Shown here: in pieces, positions 1 to 9,826 of the stretch
Position numbering within the stretch: position 1 is the first letter of the stretch
Layout: the number at the start of each line of letters is the position of its first letter
Origin: CAZECE01 sp964510525
Lineage (GTDB): Bacteria > Pseudomonadota > Gammaproteobacteria > Pseudomonadales > JANQJO01
Assembly (NCBI GenBank): GCA_964510525.1
Contig: CAZECE010000042.1
Location: 62,001 to 126,000 of the forward strand
Direction of reading: 5' to 3'
Length of the DNA stretch: 64,000 nt
Notes under the pieces: model-generated
Databases searched by the model: none
Seen by the model: only the letters and a program-made list of their open reading frames with translations
Told to the model about the DNA's origin: nothing
Translations under genes and position numbers: made by a program

Positions 1-2275
1 GCTCTGTGTAATCTAACAAGATTAAATCAAAAGTTGAGCGGGTGTTTTCAGTATGCTCAAGGTTCTGTAACGCTTGTCGGCTTGACAGTGCCAGGCTTAA
101 AGGAATATCTAAACTATTCGCTTGTTCAGACATTATGGTTCCGTAGTCTCCTTGGTAGGTCATCAGTAGGGTCAGTTTATTTCTTAGAACGCTGAAAATG
201 GCTCTATGATCGGTTTCTTCCGATGAATCTTTGCTGACAGGTAACATCAGCTGGTAATGTGTGCCAGCAGGGATGCTGCTTGAGACGGTAAGCTGCCCTC
301 CCAGTCTTAACAAAATGTCGCGCAGTTTAAAGATCTCTGGGTGATGCGTTTGGTGGTGGTTACTGTTTTTTGAAGATTCTGCTTGAGTGTTAATAAAATA
401 TTGGTTGAGCGTGGTGTTAAAGTCGGCGTTGGAGGGCAGAGTGTCTTCTAAGGAGCAAATCAATTGGATGTTGTTCTCCATGAACTCGTCGGTTTCGAGT
501 CGCATTTTTAACACGTTATCGATACCGGCCGATCGTTTTAAGCTGTGTTTGGCGAGCTCAATTAATAAAACTTCAATGGCTCGGTTTGGGCCTTTTAATT
601 GTGTGACGGTCGTGGGCTTGATTGAGTAAAGCATCTGGGTTTTAGCGTCTTTGGCTTCAATTGATATTTTTTTAAGGATGTCATGGCCTAGCGTGCGTAA
701 GTTAAATGGGGCTTTTTCATAGAGAGCGGTTTGTTTTTTGTTAGGGGTGTTTGTGTCATTTTGGGTATTAGGGCCTGAAATAGCGGCAAGGTAATCGACG
801 TTAGCGGTGGAGTTTCTAGAATCAACGCCTGTGTGCGTAAAGAGTGGTGGATTGGATGGGGTGTTTGTTGATTTATTCGATTTCTCAATCGACTCCAATT
901 GACCTAGGTGGCTAGCACTTTGGTGTTGCTGATGAAGCTGTTTAAAAAAAATCAATTGCCACAGGCCTAATGTCACTACGCTGAGAGCGTGTATTGCTTG
1001 AAACAAGGAGGCTTGTTGAATAAAACTAGGCCCCCCTCGCCAATACAGTAAAAATTGAAATAAAGACAGCAGGCTAAAAATAATAACACTCAAATACTGA
1101 TCTATTGGGTTTAACAGCGCCAACTTATTTTTGGCTAGATGCTGCTTTGGACCGGTGTTTTGTCTGCGCTTTTTAAAATAGTCGAAATTAATATGGATGA
1201 CCCAGAAAAGCAAAAAGCAGGGAATACCTGCCAGCAGAAGGCTAAGACCTGGTTTTTGATGCATGAGGCTTATGACAAAAGCTGAGACTATTAGGGTTTG
1301 CAGGGCCCACTTGCTGCGACTGGATTGTATAATGTCATTGTTAACTTGTTGGTGGAGGTGTCGATAACTCGTCACGTACAGTAAGACTAAACTCAGGGCG
1401 ATCCAAATATCTGTGCTTATGCGTTCTGTTAAGTGTTGCGGTGTGTCGGACATTGGGGTTGCCAAAGTAACCATTAATAAGCAATAGCCTGAAAACGCGA
1501 TGCGTTGCTGAACTAAGGTATTGTGTTTCACGCTAGGCAGTAATTTCCGCATCGACCAGAACAGCAGTAAGCAGCCTATTGCGGTGATACTCATCCAAAC
1601 CCATAGCCAAGACAAGCTGGGTTGTGCTGTATTTAAAGCGGTTTGCTCGGTGATATAGAAATGAATGGGGTGGTGGCTCTCAAGCCTTAAATAAAATAGG
1701 GCTTCAGATTTAGGGGCTAATTCTGCTGTAAAAGGTTGTGCTAAAAAGGTGGTGGTATTTTTAAGAGGTATGAGTTGGCTGTGTTGGGAGGTTTTATTCA
1801 GTTGGAAGAGTTGAGTGGATGAAGGTTGCCAATAATTAAAATGCTGTGAAAATTCGACTGTCTTTGAAGTGGGGTTTTTGAAGGTTAGCTTCAGCCATAT
1901 GGGGTAACTGGCCCAACCGAAAGAGAGTTTTGGGGTGTCTGTCGATAGGAATTGCACTTCTTTGAGTTGTTGTAATAGGGTTTCTGGGGCCGCGTCTGGC
2001 TCGGTTTGTTGCATCACATCCAGCCAATAATGGATCGTATAAGCAGGGGTTAACTTTAAATCGGCGGCATGAGTTGAAGCATCGCTGTTGCTCGTATTGT
2101 GTAGCGTGCTGTCTACAGCGGCATGTGCCTGTTGGCTGTGATTATTCTGAATCAAGATGACTTGAATCAATGCAATGATCAGGCTGATCCGAAAGGCTTG
2201 TAAGACACTAGGCCAAGCAGTTGCAGGTAGATGGCTTGGCCGTGGTGGTTTTTGTAAAGCAATCCAAAACGTCAT
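1..2275 (-). CDS. 7TM-DISM hybrid sensor with degenerate kinase core (partial, C-terminus beyond window)
   Basis: I translated this reading frame by hand; it is open from the ATG at 2275 to base 1. It has an N-terminal hydrophobic anchor, then a periplasmic region with the 7TMR-DISMED2-like motif WLKLTFKNP, then several hydrophobic membrane segments (about residues 220-430). A low-complexity linker follows where a DHp/His phosphoacceptor helix is expected. Next comes an HATPase-like region with PFNLRTL and LRDILLRLGGQLTVSS, but the N-box reads ELAKHSLK (no Asn) and no DxGxG is seen. The last residues in the window, FDLILLDYTE, fit a receiver domain with its phosphoacceptor Asp. It starts 19 bp after mnmC, so cotranscription is likely. 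The start has no strong ribosome site; a TTG three codons upstream is an alternative. Function in membrane signalling is inferred; kinase activity is doubtful. Confidence 0.7.
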   Translation of the reverse strand, partial: MTFWIALQKPPRPSHLPATAWPSVLQAFRISLIIALIQVILIQNNHSQQAHAAVDSTLHNTSNSDASTHAADLKLTPAYTIHYWLDVMQQTEPDAAPETLLQQLKEVQFLSTDTPKLSFGWASYPIWLKLTFKNPTSKTVEFSQHFNYWQPSSTQLFQLNKTSQHSQLIPLKNTTTFLAQPFTAELAPKSEALFYLRLESHHPIHFYITEQTALNTAQPSLSWLWVWMSITAIGCLLLFWSMRKLLPSVKHNTLVQQRIAFSGYCLLMVTLATPMSDTPQHLTERISTDIWIALSLVLLYVTSYRHLHQQVNNDIIQSSRSKWALQTLIVSAFVISLMHQKPGLSLLLAGIPCFLLFWVIHINFDYFKKRRQNTGPKQHLAKNKLALLNPIDQYLSVIIFSLLSLFQFLLYWRGGPSFIQQASLFQAIHALSVVTLGLWQLIFFKQLHQQHQSASHLGQLESIEKSNKSTNTPSNPPLFTHTGVDSRNSTANVDYLAAISGPNTQNDTNTPNKKQTALYEKAPFNLRTLGHDILKKISIEAKDAKTQMLYSIKPTTVTQLKGPNRAIEVLLIELAKHSLKRSAGIDNVLKMRLETDEFMENNIQLICSLEDTLPSNADFNTTLNQYFINTQAESSKNSNHHQTHHPEIFKLRDILLRLGGQLTVSSSIPAGTHYQLMLPVSKDSSEETDHRAIFSVLRNKLTLLMTYQGDYGTIMSEQANSLDIPLSLALSSRQALQNLEHTENTRSTFDLILLDYTE

Positions 2276-2294
2276 GAGGCTCAAGTGTTCGCTT

Positions 2295-4208
2295 TTAAAG
2301 GGGGGGCGTTTTGAGTTGGAACCGCTCCGGGTGTATCGCTTGTTGCAGTGTTTTTGAGATAGCAAAAGGCGCTCCTGCTAAATAGCTTAACAGAATATCG
2401 GCACAGATCCAGGCGTGGGTGAACCCTCGAGAGCCTAATCCACAATTGATTAGGACTTTGCTGTTGAATCCAAGTTGCTCAATAGGGCCGACTAACGGCA
2501 AATAATCACGCGACTGTGTTCGAATCGCAGTGCGCCCTTGAAGCGAATCGGTCGCTATGTTGCGGTACGCTTGGGCTATCTTTGGGCTTAAGAGAGGCAG
2601 ATAGTTGATGTTTTCTTGATGCTCTTTGGGTTTCAGGCTGTCATCTGCGTTATTTGGATAATAGGTGGCCCCCAAAATCTGTACGCTGTCGCTGGAGGCC
2701 ATTTTTGGTAACAAATAGTTTTTACCACTGAGAATGGTTGTTAGGGCCTCGCTTTCAGGTGTGCAGGGCAGTTCGGTTAGCTGGCCTCGTATTGGCAGTA
2801 AATTGAGCGCCAGCTGAGGGAGAAGCTGTTGCGTGTGAAAGGCTGTACACAAAATGATGTGATCATAGTCATTAAGCGCCTGCTCTATTGTGTGTGTTGA
2901 AAATAATGTGTTAAGTCTCACGTCGATATTGGGGTGTTGGCATAAGGCTTGGCACAGTTCTGCTGCGGGTATGAGGTGGGCTTTGGGGTAATACATCCCT
3001 GTGTTTTCGATGGTTGTATTGGCAATGTCGCTGGCTTGTTCTGGGGATACGACTTGCTCCCAAGCCTCCGGCCAAAGTTTGTGTTGTCGGATTTTGTTGA
3101 ATCGCTTTTCTTCTCGAGGGTTACCAGGAAATTGAATCATGCCAGTGTTGGGCAGATGAACACTGGATGGCGTAAGGGCTTCAAGATTGGAGGCAGAAAA
3201 ATAACTGCTATTGTGCTGAAACTCATTGAAGCAGCCTTTGAAAATGGATAAAGGTGTTTGCAGCGCTGCTCTGGCATTGCCAGAAGCTTTGGCCGCAATC
3301 TGGGTTTCTGAATCGGTGAGTGCCACGTGATAACCGGCGCTTGCTAAACGGTGTGCTGTGCTACAGCCGCTGATGCCAGCGCCAACAACGAGGGTTTTTT
3401 TGTGGCGGGATTGGGACAGTTTCGGTGATTTAGAAAAGGTGCTGTTTTGAGTGGGCGGGGTAATATAACCTGCCAGCATTTCTCTTTTGTGTTGAAAGCC
3501 TGGACGTTTTGAGACGCTGAACCCTGCCGCTTGTAACCCTCGACGAACCTGGCCTGCGGCTGTAAATGTCGCAAAATTTGCGTTCGGTGCTGCAATGCGT
3601 GCCATCTGTGAGAATAACGCGTCGCTCCACATTGCCGGGTTTTTTTGTGGAGAAAAGCCGTCGAGAAAAAATGTATCGATATAACCGGAAAATTGGCTGA
3701 GGGCTTCTAGTGCATCCTGCCAGAGTAAGGTAAGGCTGATGTTGTACTCTGGCCATACCAGTCGATAACGACCTGGAATAAGGGGAGGATAATGTCGTAC
3801 TAGTCTGTTACCAATCATCTTTGATGGCGTGTTACTGAGGGAAGGGTTGAGCAGCAGTTGGTTGAGCTGGGTTTTAAAATGCGCTTGCGTCAGGGGGTGT
3901 TTTTCAATCGTGATGTAATGCAGCTGTGGCTGTGTTGTTTGGCTGGTTGCCTGTTGGTGTTTAAAAAAGGTGTTGCAGGCCAATAAAAAATTTAAACCGG
4001 TACCAAAGCCAGTTTCTAAAATGCGTAAACGCCCTTGTGTTTCTCCAAGGCGTCTTTCTAAGTGTGTATTATGAATAAAGACGTACAGGCTTTCTTCAAT
4101 AGGGTGGTTGGGGTTGAAGTAGACGTCTTGATATTCCAGGCTTTTAGGGAATTGAGCGTTTGGATCCAGTTTGGCAGGAATTAAGGGGGTAATGCAGCTG
4201 TCTATCAT
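2295..4208 (-). CDS. mnmC: Bifunctional tRNA wobble-uridine methyltransferase/oxidoreductase MnmC
   Basis: This enzyme completes mnm5s2U34 in tRNAs: the FAD domain removes the carboxymethyl group from cmnm5(s2)U and the methyltransferase domain methylates the resulting nm5(s2)U. The N-terminal half carries the SAM-binding motif ILETGFGTGLN (residues 63-73) and the acidic FLDGFSP stretch near residue 181. The C-terminal half carries a Rossmann FAD motif LVVGAGISGCSTAH starting near residue 273. The length of 637 residues is normal for the fused family. It follows the SH3-domain gene by 19 bp and precedes the hybrid sensor by 19 bp, suggesting one transcript. It would act on the product of MnmEG, which is not in this window. 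Confidence 0.95.
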   Translation of the reverse strand: MIDSCITPLIPAKLDPNAQFPKSLEYQDVYFNPNHPIEESLYVFIHNTHLERRLGETQGRLRILETGFGTGLNFLLACNTFFKHQQATSQTTQPQLHYITIEKHPLTQAHFKTQLNQLLLNPSLSNTPSKMIGNRLVRHYPPLIPGRYRLVWPEYNISLTLLWQDALEALSQFSGYIDTFFLDGFSPQKNPAMWSDALFSQMARIAAPNANFATFTAAGQVRRGLQAAGFSVSKRPGFQHKREMLAGYITPPTQNSTFSKSPKLSQSRHKKTLVVGAGISGCSTAHRLASAGYHVALTDSETQIAAKASGNARAALQTPLSIFKGCFNEFQHNSSYFSASNLEALTPSSVHLPNTGMIQFPGNPREEKRFNKIRQHKLWPEAWEQVVSPEQASDIANTTIENTGMYYPKAHLIPAAELCQALCQHPNIDVRLNTLFSTHTIEQALNDYDHIILCTAFHTQQLLPQLALNLLPIRGQLTELPCTPESEALTTILSGKNYLLPKMASSDSVQILGATYYPNNADDSLKPKEHQENINYLPLLSPKIAQAYRNIATDSLQGRTAIRTQSRDYLPLVGPIEQLGFNSKVLINCGLGSRGFTHAWICADILLSYLAGAPFAISKTLQQAIHPERFQLKTPPL

Positions 4209-4227
4209 GCTGGGAGTGGATGAGGTT

Positions 4228-4968
4228 CTAATCCCAAGTGGATTTTGGGCGTCGGCGAGCCAGGTGTGGCAAAAGTAAGGTTAAGATCACACCGATGATC
4301 ACGGCAATGGCGCCCTGCATAATGCCTTCAGCTCGGTTGTCCGACTGTAATTGATAATTTTGCGTTTCAAACTGCTCGAGCTTGCTGGCCATCAATTCAA
4401 GTTGCTGGCGCATTTTGGTGTTGTCTTCGGCTAAGGCTTGGCTTTGAGAGGTGGTGGCTTTTAATTCATCGTATTGCCGTTTGATGGATTGCAAGCGTTC
4501 GGTTGCTGCTTGGTGTCGAGTTTGCAAATCAGCTACTTTCGCGTTTAGATTGCCTGCCTGTACTGAACTGGCTTTGTTTTCTTTTTTGATGGCTTCTAAT
4601 TGTTTGTTTAAACGCAATACTTTGACTTTGGCGCTGGGTTCGGATTGCAAAAATTGGTTCCGAACCCAACCAGTGCCAAGACTGTTTTGGACATGGCTCC
4701 AAGTGACGCCTTCGTTGTCGGTGTGACTTTCTAAGATAGTGACTTGATTGCCGCTTTTTAGAAACCGGGTGATCCGATGTTTTAGGGTGGGGCCAGAGCG
4801 CAGCTCAACAGAGAGGTCGTCACTGATGTAGAGTTTTTCTGCATACACTGGGGTTGCCATCGCCAATAGTAGTGTTAAAGCGACTGAAGTGAGCAAAGCC
4901 AATAGTGCTGATTGCAAAGTCGATGATGCCGAGTCAGTTAGGGAAGAGAAAACAGCGTTTCTTGTCAT
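4228..4968 (-). CDS. SH3-domain membrane protein, YgiM/TIGR04211 type
   Basis: This is a 246-residue envelope protein. It has a signal-like N-terminus (hydrophobic LLALLTSVALTLLLAMA, ending ATPVYA), a bacterial SH3 domain at about residues 45-110 (LYISDDLSVELRSGP through GTGWVRNQFL), a long Gln/Lys/Glu-rich coiled coil (about 115-210), and one C-terminal transmembrane helix followed by an RRR basic tail. This architecture matches the YgiM/TIGR04211 family. A good ribosome site (AAGGA) lies six bases before the start. It heads the mnmC transcript, and the region to aceE (4969-5218) must hold divergent promoters, although none is convincing by eye. The molecular role is not established; envelope or peptidoglycan association is inferred from the SH3 domain. 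Confidence 0.85.
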   Translation of the reverse strand: MTRNAVFSSLTDSASSTLQSALLALLTSVALTLLLAMATPVYAEKLYISDDLSVELRSGPTLKHRITRFLKSGNQVTILESHTDNEGVTWSHVQNSLGTGWVRNQFLQSEPSAKVKVLRLNKQLEAIKKENKASSVQAGNLNAKVADLQTRHQAATERLQSIKRQYDELKATTSQSQALAEDNTKMRQQLELMASKLEQFETQNYQLQSDNRAEGIMQGAIAVIIGVILTLLLPHLARRRPKSTWD

Positions 4969-5218
4969 GGTTGTTCCTTTTTTGAGCGGTTTCAGTGGGT
5001 GGGGTCGTTGCGGGCTTGTGGTGTTAACACCTATTAATACCCACTAGCAGGCAGCAAAAATTAGTTACCCGAGTCTGAAACATCTGTCCTAAAATGATAA
5101 TATCAAAGCGTTTTTTATGAGTGTTGAGTTTATACACCGGAACCGGTTTCAAGTATAGGCCTATCTTTTTTAACCATTTTAACGGTAATCAGACTGAGAA
5201 AGCTCGAGGCAGCAGACG

Positions 5219-7906
5219 ATGGCGATAGATCACTTTTACGGGGACCAAGACCCCGCGGAGACTCAAGAATGGTTGCAAGCTTTCCAGTCGTTAATTGATT
5301 TTGCGGGGCCTGAGCGGGCTCGGGAAATTTTGGATCATCTGAATACCTTGGGACGAGCGGCAGGTGTTAACTCTGATCACTTAAATACGCCTTATCTTAA
5401 TACCATTGCCATACCAGATCAGGCGCCGCTGCCAGGCGACTTATACCTAGAGCGGCGTATTCGATCGTTAATTCGTTGGAATGCGTTAGCGATGGTTTTA
5501 CGGGCTAACCGAGATAATGATGACGAATTAGGGGGGCACATAGCGACCTTTGCTTCCGCTGCTACCTTGTATGATGTTGGCTTTAACCACTTTTTTCGGG
5601 GGGCCAGTGCGGGATTTGGTGGGGATATGGTGTTTTTTCAAGGCCATTCGTCGCCTGGAGTGTATGCCCGAGCATTTTTAGAAGGGCGCATTTCTGAAGA
5701 GCAGATGGATGGGTTTCGTCGTGAAGTGGGGGGCGGTGGTTTGTCGTCTTACCCGCACCCTTGGTTGATGCCTGAGTTTTGGCAATTTCCTACGGTTTCG
5801 ATGGGCTTGGGCCCCATTCAAGCGATCTATCAAGCGTACTTTTCCAAATACCTAGAGAACCGCGAGTTGTTGCCGGTTCAAGGTCAAAAGGTATGGGCGT
5901 TTTTGGGTGATGGGGAGATGGATGAACCGGAATCATTAGGCGCTATTTCGTTGGCCGGTCGAGAAAAGCTTGATAACTTGATTTTTGTGGTCAATTGTAA
6001 CTTGCAACGATTGGATGGCCCGGTTCGCGGTAATGGTAAAATCATTCAAGAATTGGAAGGTGTTTTCCGAGGTGCAGGTTGGAATGTGATTAAAGTTATT
6101 TGGGGTCGTCATTGGGATCCTTTGCTGGCGCGCGATGACACAGGTGTGTTACGACAGCGCATGGAAGAGTGTGTGGATGGCGAGTATCAAGCCTATAAAA
6201 CCCATGGCGGTGGCTACACCCGAGAGCACTTTTTTAACAAGTACCCTGAACTGGCGGCCATGGTGGCGGATTTCAGTGATGAGGACATCTATAAGTTAAA
6301 TCGGGGCGGGCACGATCCAAGCAAAGTGTACGCGGCTTATCATCAAGCTTGTGCTCACCAAGGACAGCCTACCGTGATTTTGGCAAAAACCGTGAAAGGT
6401 TATGGTTTAGGAGCGGGCGAAGGGCTGAATAAAACCCATCAGTTGAAAAAGATGGACATGGTCAGTTTGAAAAGCTTCCGTGATCGTTTTGATATGCCGT
6501 TCAATGACGATGAGTTGGAAAAACTCCCGTACTACCGCCCATCGGAAGACAGCACTGAGATTCGGTATTTGAAAGAGCGCCGCCAAGCGTTGGGTGGTTA
6601 TGTGCCGAGTCGCCGTAAAAGCAGCGAGTCGTTGTCGGTACCGGATATTTCCGCTTTTGAGAATCAGCTGAAAGGCAGTGATGGTAAAGCCTTGTCGACG
6701 ACTATGGGGTTTGTGCGCATGTTATCAACTCTGTTGAAAAACCCGGAGTTGGGTGAGCGTGTTGTACCCATTGTGCCGGATGAAGCTCGTACGTTTGGCA
6801 TGGAGGGCATGTTTCGTCAGCTGGGTATCTATTCCAGTGTGGGCCAGCTTTACAAACCAGAAGATGCGGGGCAGATGATGTATTACCGCGAGGACAAAAC
6901 CGGTCGGATTTTGGAAGCAGGCATTAACGAGGCGGGCGCTTTTTCAGCGTGGTTGGCGGCGGCCACCAGTTACAGTCATCACAATTATCCGATGATTCCA
7001 TTTTATATTTTCTACTCGATGTTTGGTTTTCAGCGCATCGGTGATTTGATTTGGGCCGGGGGTGATATGCAGGCCCGTGGCTTTTTGATTGGAGCCACGG
7101 CGGGTCGTACCACGTTAAATGGCGAAGGCCTTCAGCATCAAGACGGCCACAGCCATTTGTTGGCTGCAACTGTCCCGAATTGCGTGGCCTATGACCCTGC
7201 TTATAATTCGGAATTGGCGGTGATTGTGCAAAGTGGTTTAAAGCGCATGATGGCAGAGCAGGAGAATGTGTTTTATTACATCACGACGATGAATGAAAAT
7301 TATCGTCATCCAGGTTTGTCTGACGAACCTGAGCAGCGTGACAAACAGATAGCCGGCATTATTAAAGGCATGTATGTTTTGGATGATCGTACCACGCCGG
7401 ATGCATCAAATCTGAAATTGCATTTGCTGGGCAGTGGCACCATCCTTAATGAAGTTGTCGCTGCCGCTGATATTCTGGCGGATGTGTATCTGGTTCAAGC
7501 CTGCATTTGGAGTGTGACCAGTTTCAGTGAATTGCGTCGGCAAGGTTTGGCGGTTGAGAGAAAAAATCGACTCAACCCAGAAGCTGAGCCTGAAAAAGCC
7601 TATGTCAGTGAGTGTTTGGACGCGCGCCCAATGCCGGTGGTCGCGGCCAGTGATTATATGAAGTTGGTGGCCGATCAAATCCGTCCTTTTGTCTCTTCGC
7701 ACTTTACGGCTCTCGGAACGGATGGGTTTGGTCGCAGTGACTCTCGTGAACAGTTGCGGCACCATTTTGAGGTTGATCGCTATTTTATCGTTTTGGCGGC
7801 CTTGACGGCATTGGCCGACAAGGGGTACATCGGGCGCAGTAAAGTGGTGGATGCGATACAGCGGTTTGAGTTGGATGCCGCTAAAATTGATCCTTCTAAA
7901 GCCTAA
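5219..7906 (+). CDS. aceE: Pyruvate dehydrogenase E1 component (homodimeric type)
   Basis: It decarboxylates pyruvate with thiamine diphosphate and reductively acetylates the lipoyl groups of E2, feeding acetyl-CoA into the TCA cycle. At 895 residues it matches the single-chain E1 of gammaproteobacteria. The TPP/Mg motif GDGEMDEPESLG begins at residue 230 with the downstream NCNLQRLDGPVRGN segment; FRGASAGFGGDMVFFQGHSSPG lies at about 126-147. The chosen ATG has GAGG ten bases upstream. aceF follows after 18 bp, giving an aceEF operon. No lpd (E3) or pdhR lies alongside, so the E3 subunit must be encoded elsewhere. Confidence 0.97.
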   Translation: MAIDHFYGDQDPAETQEWLQAFQSLIDFAGPERAREILDHLNTLGRAAGVNSDHLNTPYLNTIAIPDQAPLPGDLYLERRIRSLIRWNALAMVLRANRDNDDELGGHIATFASAATLYDVGFNHFFRGASAGFGGDMVFFQGHSSPGVYARAFLEGRISEEQMDGFRREVGGGGLSSYPHPWLMPEFWQFPTVSMGLGPIQAIYQAYFSKYLENRELLPVQGQKVWAFLGDGEMDEPESLGAISLAGREKLDNLIFVVNCNLQRLDGPVRGNGKIIQELEGVFRGAGWNVIKVIWGRHWDPLLARDDTGVLRQRMEECVDGEYQAYKTHGGGYTREHFFNKYPELAAMVADFSDEDIYKLNRGGHDPSKVYAAYHQACAHQGQPTVILAKTVKGYGLGAGEGLNKTHQLKKMDMVSLKSFRDRFDMPFNDDELEKLPYYRPSEDSTEIRYLKERRQALGGYVPSRRKSSESLSVPDISAFENQLKGSDGKALSTTMGFVRMLSTLLKNPELGERVVPIVPDEARTFGMEGMFRQLGIYSSVGQLYKPEDAGQMMYYREDKTGRILEAGINEAGAFSAWLAAATSYSHHNYPMIPFYIFYSMFGFQRIGDLIWAGGDMQARGFLIGATAGRTTLNGEGLQHQDGHSHLLAATVPNCVAYDPAYNSELAVIVQSGLKRMMAEQENVFYYITTMNENYRHPGLSDEPEQRDKQIAGIIKGMYVLDDRTTPDASNLKLHLLGSGTILNEVVAAADILADVYLVQACIWSVTSFSELRRQGLAVERKNRLNPEAEPEKAYVSECLDARPMPVVAASDYMKLVADQIRPFVSSHFTALGTDGFGRSDSREQLRHHFEVDRYFIVLAALTALADKGYIGRSKVVDAIQRFELDAAKIDPSKA

Positions 7907-7924
7907 CAGGTAAGGTTATTGATT

Positions 7925-9679
7925 ATGACGCAACAACTGACAATTGCTGTTCCTGATTTAGGTGATCTTGATCAAGCCGAAGTAGTCGAAGTTTTGATTA
8001 AGAAAGGCGACGCTTTAGCGGAAGGCCAAACGCTTATGACGTTGGAATCCGATAAAGCGTTGATTGAAGTCCCTGCGACGGAAGCGGGGGATGTGGTTGA
8101 GGTGCACATTCGCTCTGGTCAGATGGTGAAAACCGGTGACCCCATGGTGACTTTGGCGTTTGCAGAACTCCCGGTTAAAGAGCAGCCCGTTGCAGGATCT
8201 GCATCTGTTGAAGAGTCCAAGCCTGCGAGTGAATCTGCAGCCGATGCCGGTGTTAAAGCCGTTGAGCCCTCTGCTGAAAAAAAGGATGGAATGCCTGAGC
8301 CAGAAATCGAACCAGAAACGGAATCCGAAGAAGAAAGCGATACCGCTTCTGAGACGGTAAGAGTGCCCGATTTAGGGGACATTGAACAAGCCGAAATTGT
8401 TGAGTTGTTGGTGTCGGTGGGCGATCAGGTCGTAGCGGATCAAACCGTGATGACGTTGGAGTCCGATAAAGCCTTGTTGGAAGTGCCCAGCTCCATGGCG
8501 GGTAAGGTGGCGGAAATATGGGTTCGTGCTGGGCAGAGTGTGTCAAGCCAGCAGCCCTTAATGGCATTGGCTATTGCATCGAGTGCTGCATCGAGTGTTG
8601 CATCCAATCAAACAGTCGAGTCACCTGTTGAATCAGAGAGTAAGCCGAATCAAAAACTGGAAATGCCGCCGGTGCTGCGAGAAGTAGCTGCGCCCGCCGA
8701 CATTAAGCCTGTCGATCATAATAAAATCCCAGCGCCAGCAGTGAATGCAGCTGAAGCCGTGTATGCGGGGCCTGCCGTGCGGCGTTTGGCGAATCAGTTG
8801 GGCGTTGATCTGACTCAAGTGCCGCCCACAGGTCCTCGAAAGCGTATATTAAAAGAAGATGTGAAAGCCTATGTGAAACAGCACATGACAAATCAGGGCA
8901 TGACGCAACCGGTTGAAGCGGCTGGTTCTTCTGTGGCGGCAGTCAGCGGTTTTCCAGAAATTGACTTTTCGCAGTGGGGGGATGTGACGTCGGTCAAGGT
9001 GTCGCGCATTCAAAAGAAAACCGCAGAATTGCTGACGCGTTCCTGGTCGCAAATTCCACAAGTGACGCAATTTGATTCCGCTGATATTACAGAGCTTGAA
9101 GCGTTCCGAAAAACAGAAGGCGCACGGTTAAAACCCACAGGGGTGAAGTTAACCATGGTGGCGTTTTTGGTGAAAGCCAGTGCGTACGTGTTGCGTGCCA
9201 TGCCACAGTTCAACAGCTCCTTGTCGCCCGATCAAACCACGTTGCATCAAAAAGATTACGTGCACATTGGGGTCGCCGTGGATACACCCAATGGTTTGTT
9301 GGTGCCTGTGATTCGGGATGCCGATAAAAAGTCGGTGATTGAGATCGCAAATGATGTGGTGGCGTTAAGTGGTAAGGCAAGAGAAGGTAAGTTGTCTCCC
9401 GATGAAATGAAAGGCGGTTGTTTTTCGGTATCTTCTCTGGGAGGGTTAGGTGGTACCGCGTTTACGCCCTTAGTCAATTGGCCTGAAGTCGCTATTTTGG
9501 GTGTGTCTCGCTCCAAGCTAGAGCCGGTGTGGCAGGCAGAGAGTAAAGCCTTTGAACCGAGATTGATGTTGCCTTTATCGTTGAGTTACGACCATCGCGT
9601 TATTAACGGCGCTGATGCCGCTCGGTTTACGACCTTGTTGGGCGAGGTATTGGCGGATATGCGTAAGGTTTTGTTATAG
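7925..9679 (+). CDS. aceF: Pyruvate dehydrogenase E2, dihydrolipoamide acetyltransferase
   Basis: This is the core subunit of pyruvate dehydrogenase and transfers acetyl groups from lipoyl-lysine to CoA. Two lipoyl domains are visible, each with the ESDKA motif (modified lysines at about 44 and 181), separated and followed by Ala/Pro/Glu-rich swinging linkers. An E1/E3-binding domain follows (about 278-316, VYAGPAVRRLANQLGV), then the catalytic domain ending with DHRVINGADAARF (catalytic His about 557). Two lipoyl domains, rather than the three of E. coli, resemble Pseudomonas. I chose the ATG at 7925 over the in-frame TTG at 7919 because AAGG lies nine bases before it. Confidence 0.95.
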   Translation: MTQQLTIAVPDLGDLDQAEVVEVLIKKGDALAEGQTLMTLESDKALIEVPATEAGDVVEVHIRSGQMVKTGDPMVTLAFAELPVKEQPVAGSASVEESKPASESAADAGVKAVEPSAEKKDGMPEPEIEPETESEEESDTASETVRVPDLGDIEQAEIVELLVSVGDQVVADQTVMTLESDKALLEVPSSMAGKVAEIWVRAGQSVSSQQPLMALAIASSAASSVASNQTVESPVESESKPNQKLEMPPVLREVAAPADIKPVDHNKIPAPAVNAAEAVYAGPAVRRLANQLGVDLTQVPPTGPRKRILKEDVKAYVKQHMTNQGMTQPVEAAGSSVAAVSGFPEIDFSQWGDVTSVKVSRIQKKTAELLTRSWSQIPQVTQFDSADITELEAFRKTEGARLKPTGVKLTMVAFLVKASAYVLRAMPQFNSSLSPDQTTLHQKDYVHIGVAVDTPNGLLVPVIRDADKKSVIEIANDVVALSGKAREGKLSPDEMKGGCFSVSSLGGLGGTAFTPLVNWPEVAILGVSRSKLEPVWQAESKAFEPRLMLPLSLSYDHRVINGADAARFTTLLGEVLADMRKVLL

Positions 9680-9737
9680 CTGATAATTTTATGAGAGGAT
9701 CTCTTGGTTATCAAAGTAATAATTGAGTTTGGTTTTT

Positions 9738-9759
9738 TGTAAAAATGTACATTTTTACA
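9738..9759. promoter_or_regulatory. Perfect 22-bp palindrome, candidate ParD operator
   Basis: The 11-base arm TGTAAAAATGT is followed directly by its exact reverse complement ACATTTTTACA. It lies immediately upstream of the parDE promoter. ParD-type antitoxins usually autoregulate by binding such palindromes, so operator function is inferred. Confidence 0.6.
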
Positions 9760-9760
9760 T

Positions 9761-9789
9761 TTGTAGGTTTGTGTGTGTGTTGCTATGAT
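9761..9789 (+). promoter_or_regulatory. Extended -10 promoter for parDE
   Basis: The -10 box TATGAT (9784-9789) is preceded by TG at the extended -10 position. A weak -35 (TTGTAG, 9761-9766) sits 17 bp upstream. The palindrome at 9738-9759 abuts the -35 region, so a bound repressor would block polymerase. Confidence 0.5.
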
Positions 9790-9826
9790 TTCCCTATCAA
9801 CATTGTAAACCAATGAGGTCTCAATT

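Noticed and set aside
8119..8567. Long minus-strand open frames inside aceF
   Set aside because: They are shadows of the Ala/Glu/Ser-rich linker codons; the plus-strand frame has the lipoyl and catalytic motifs.
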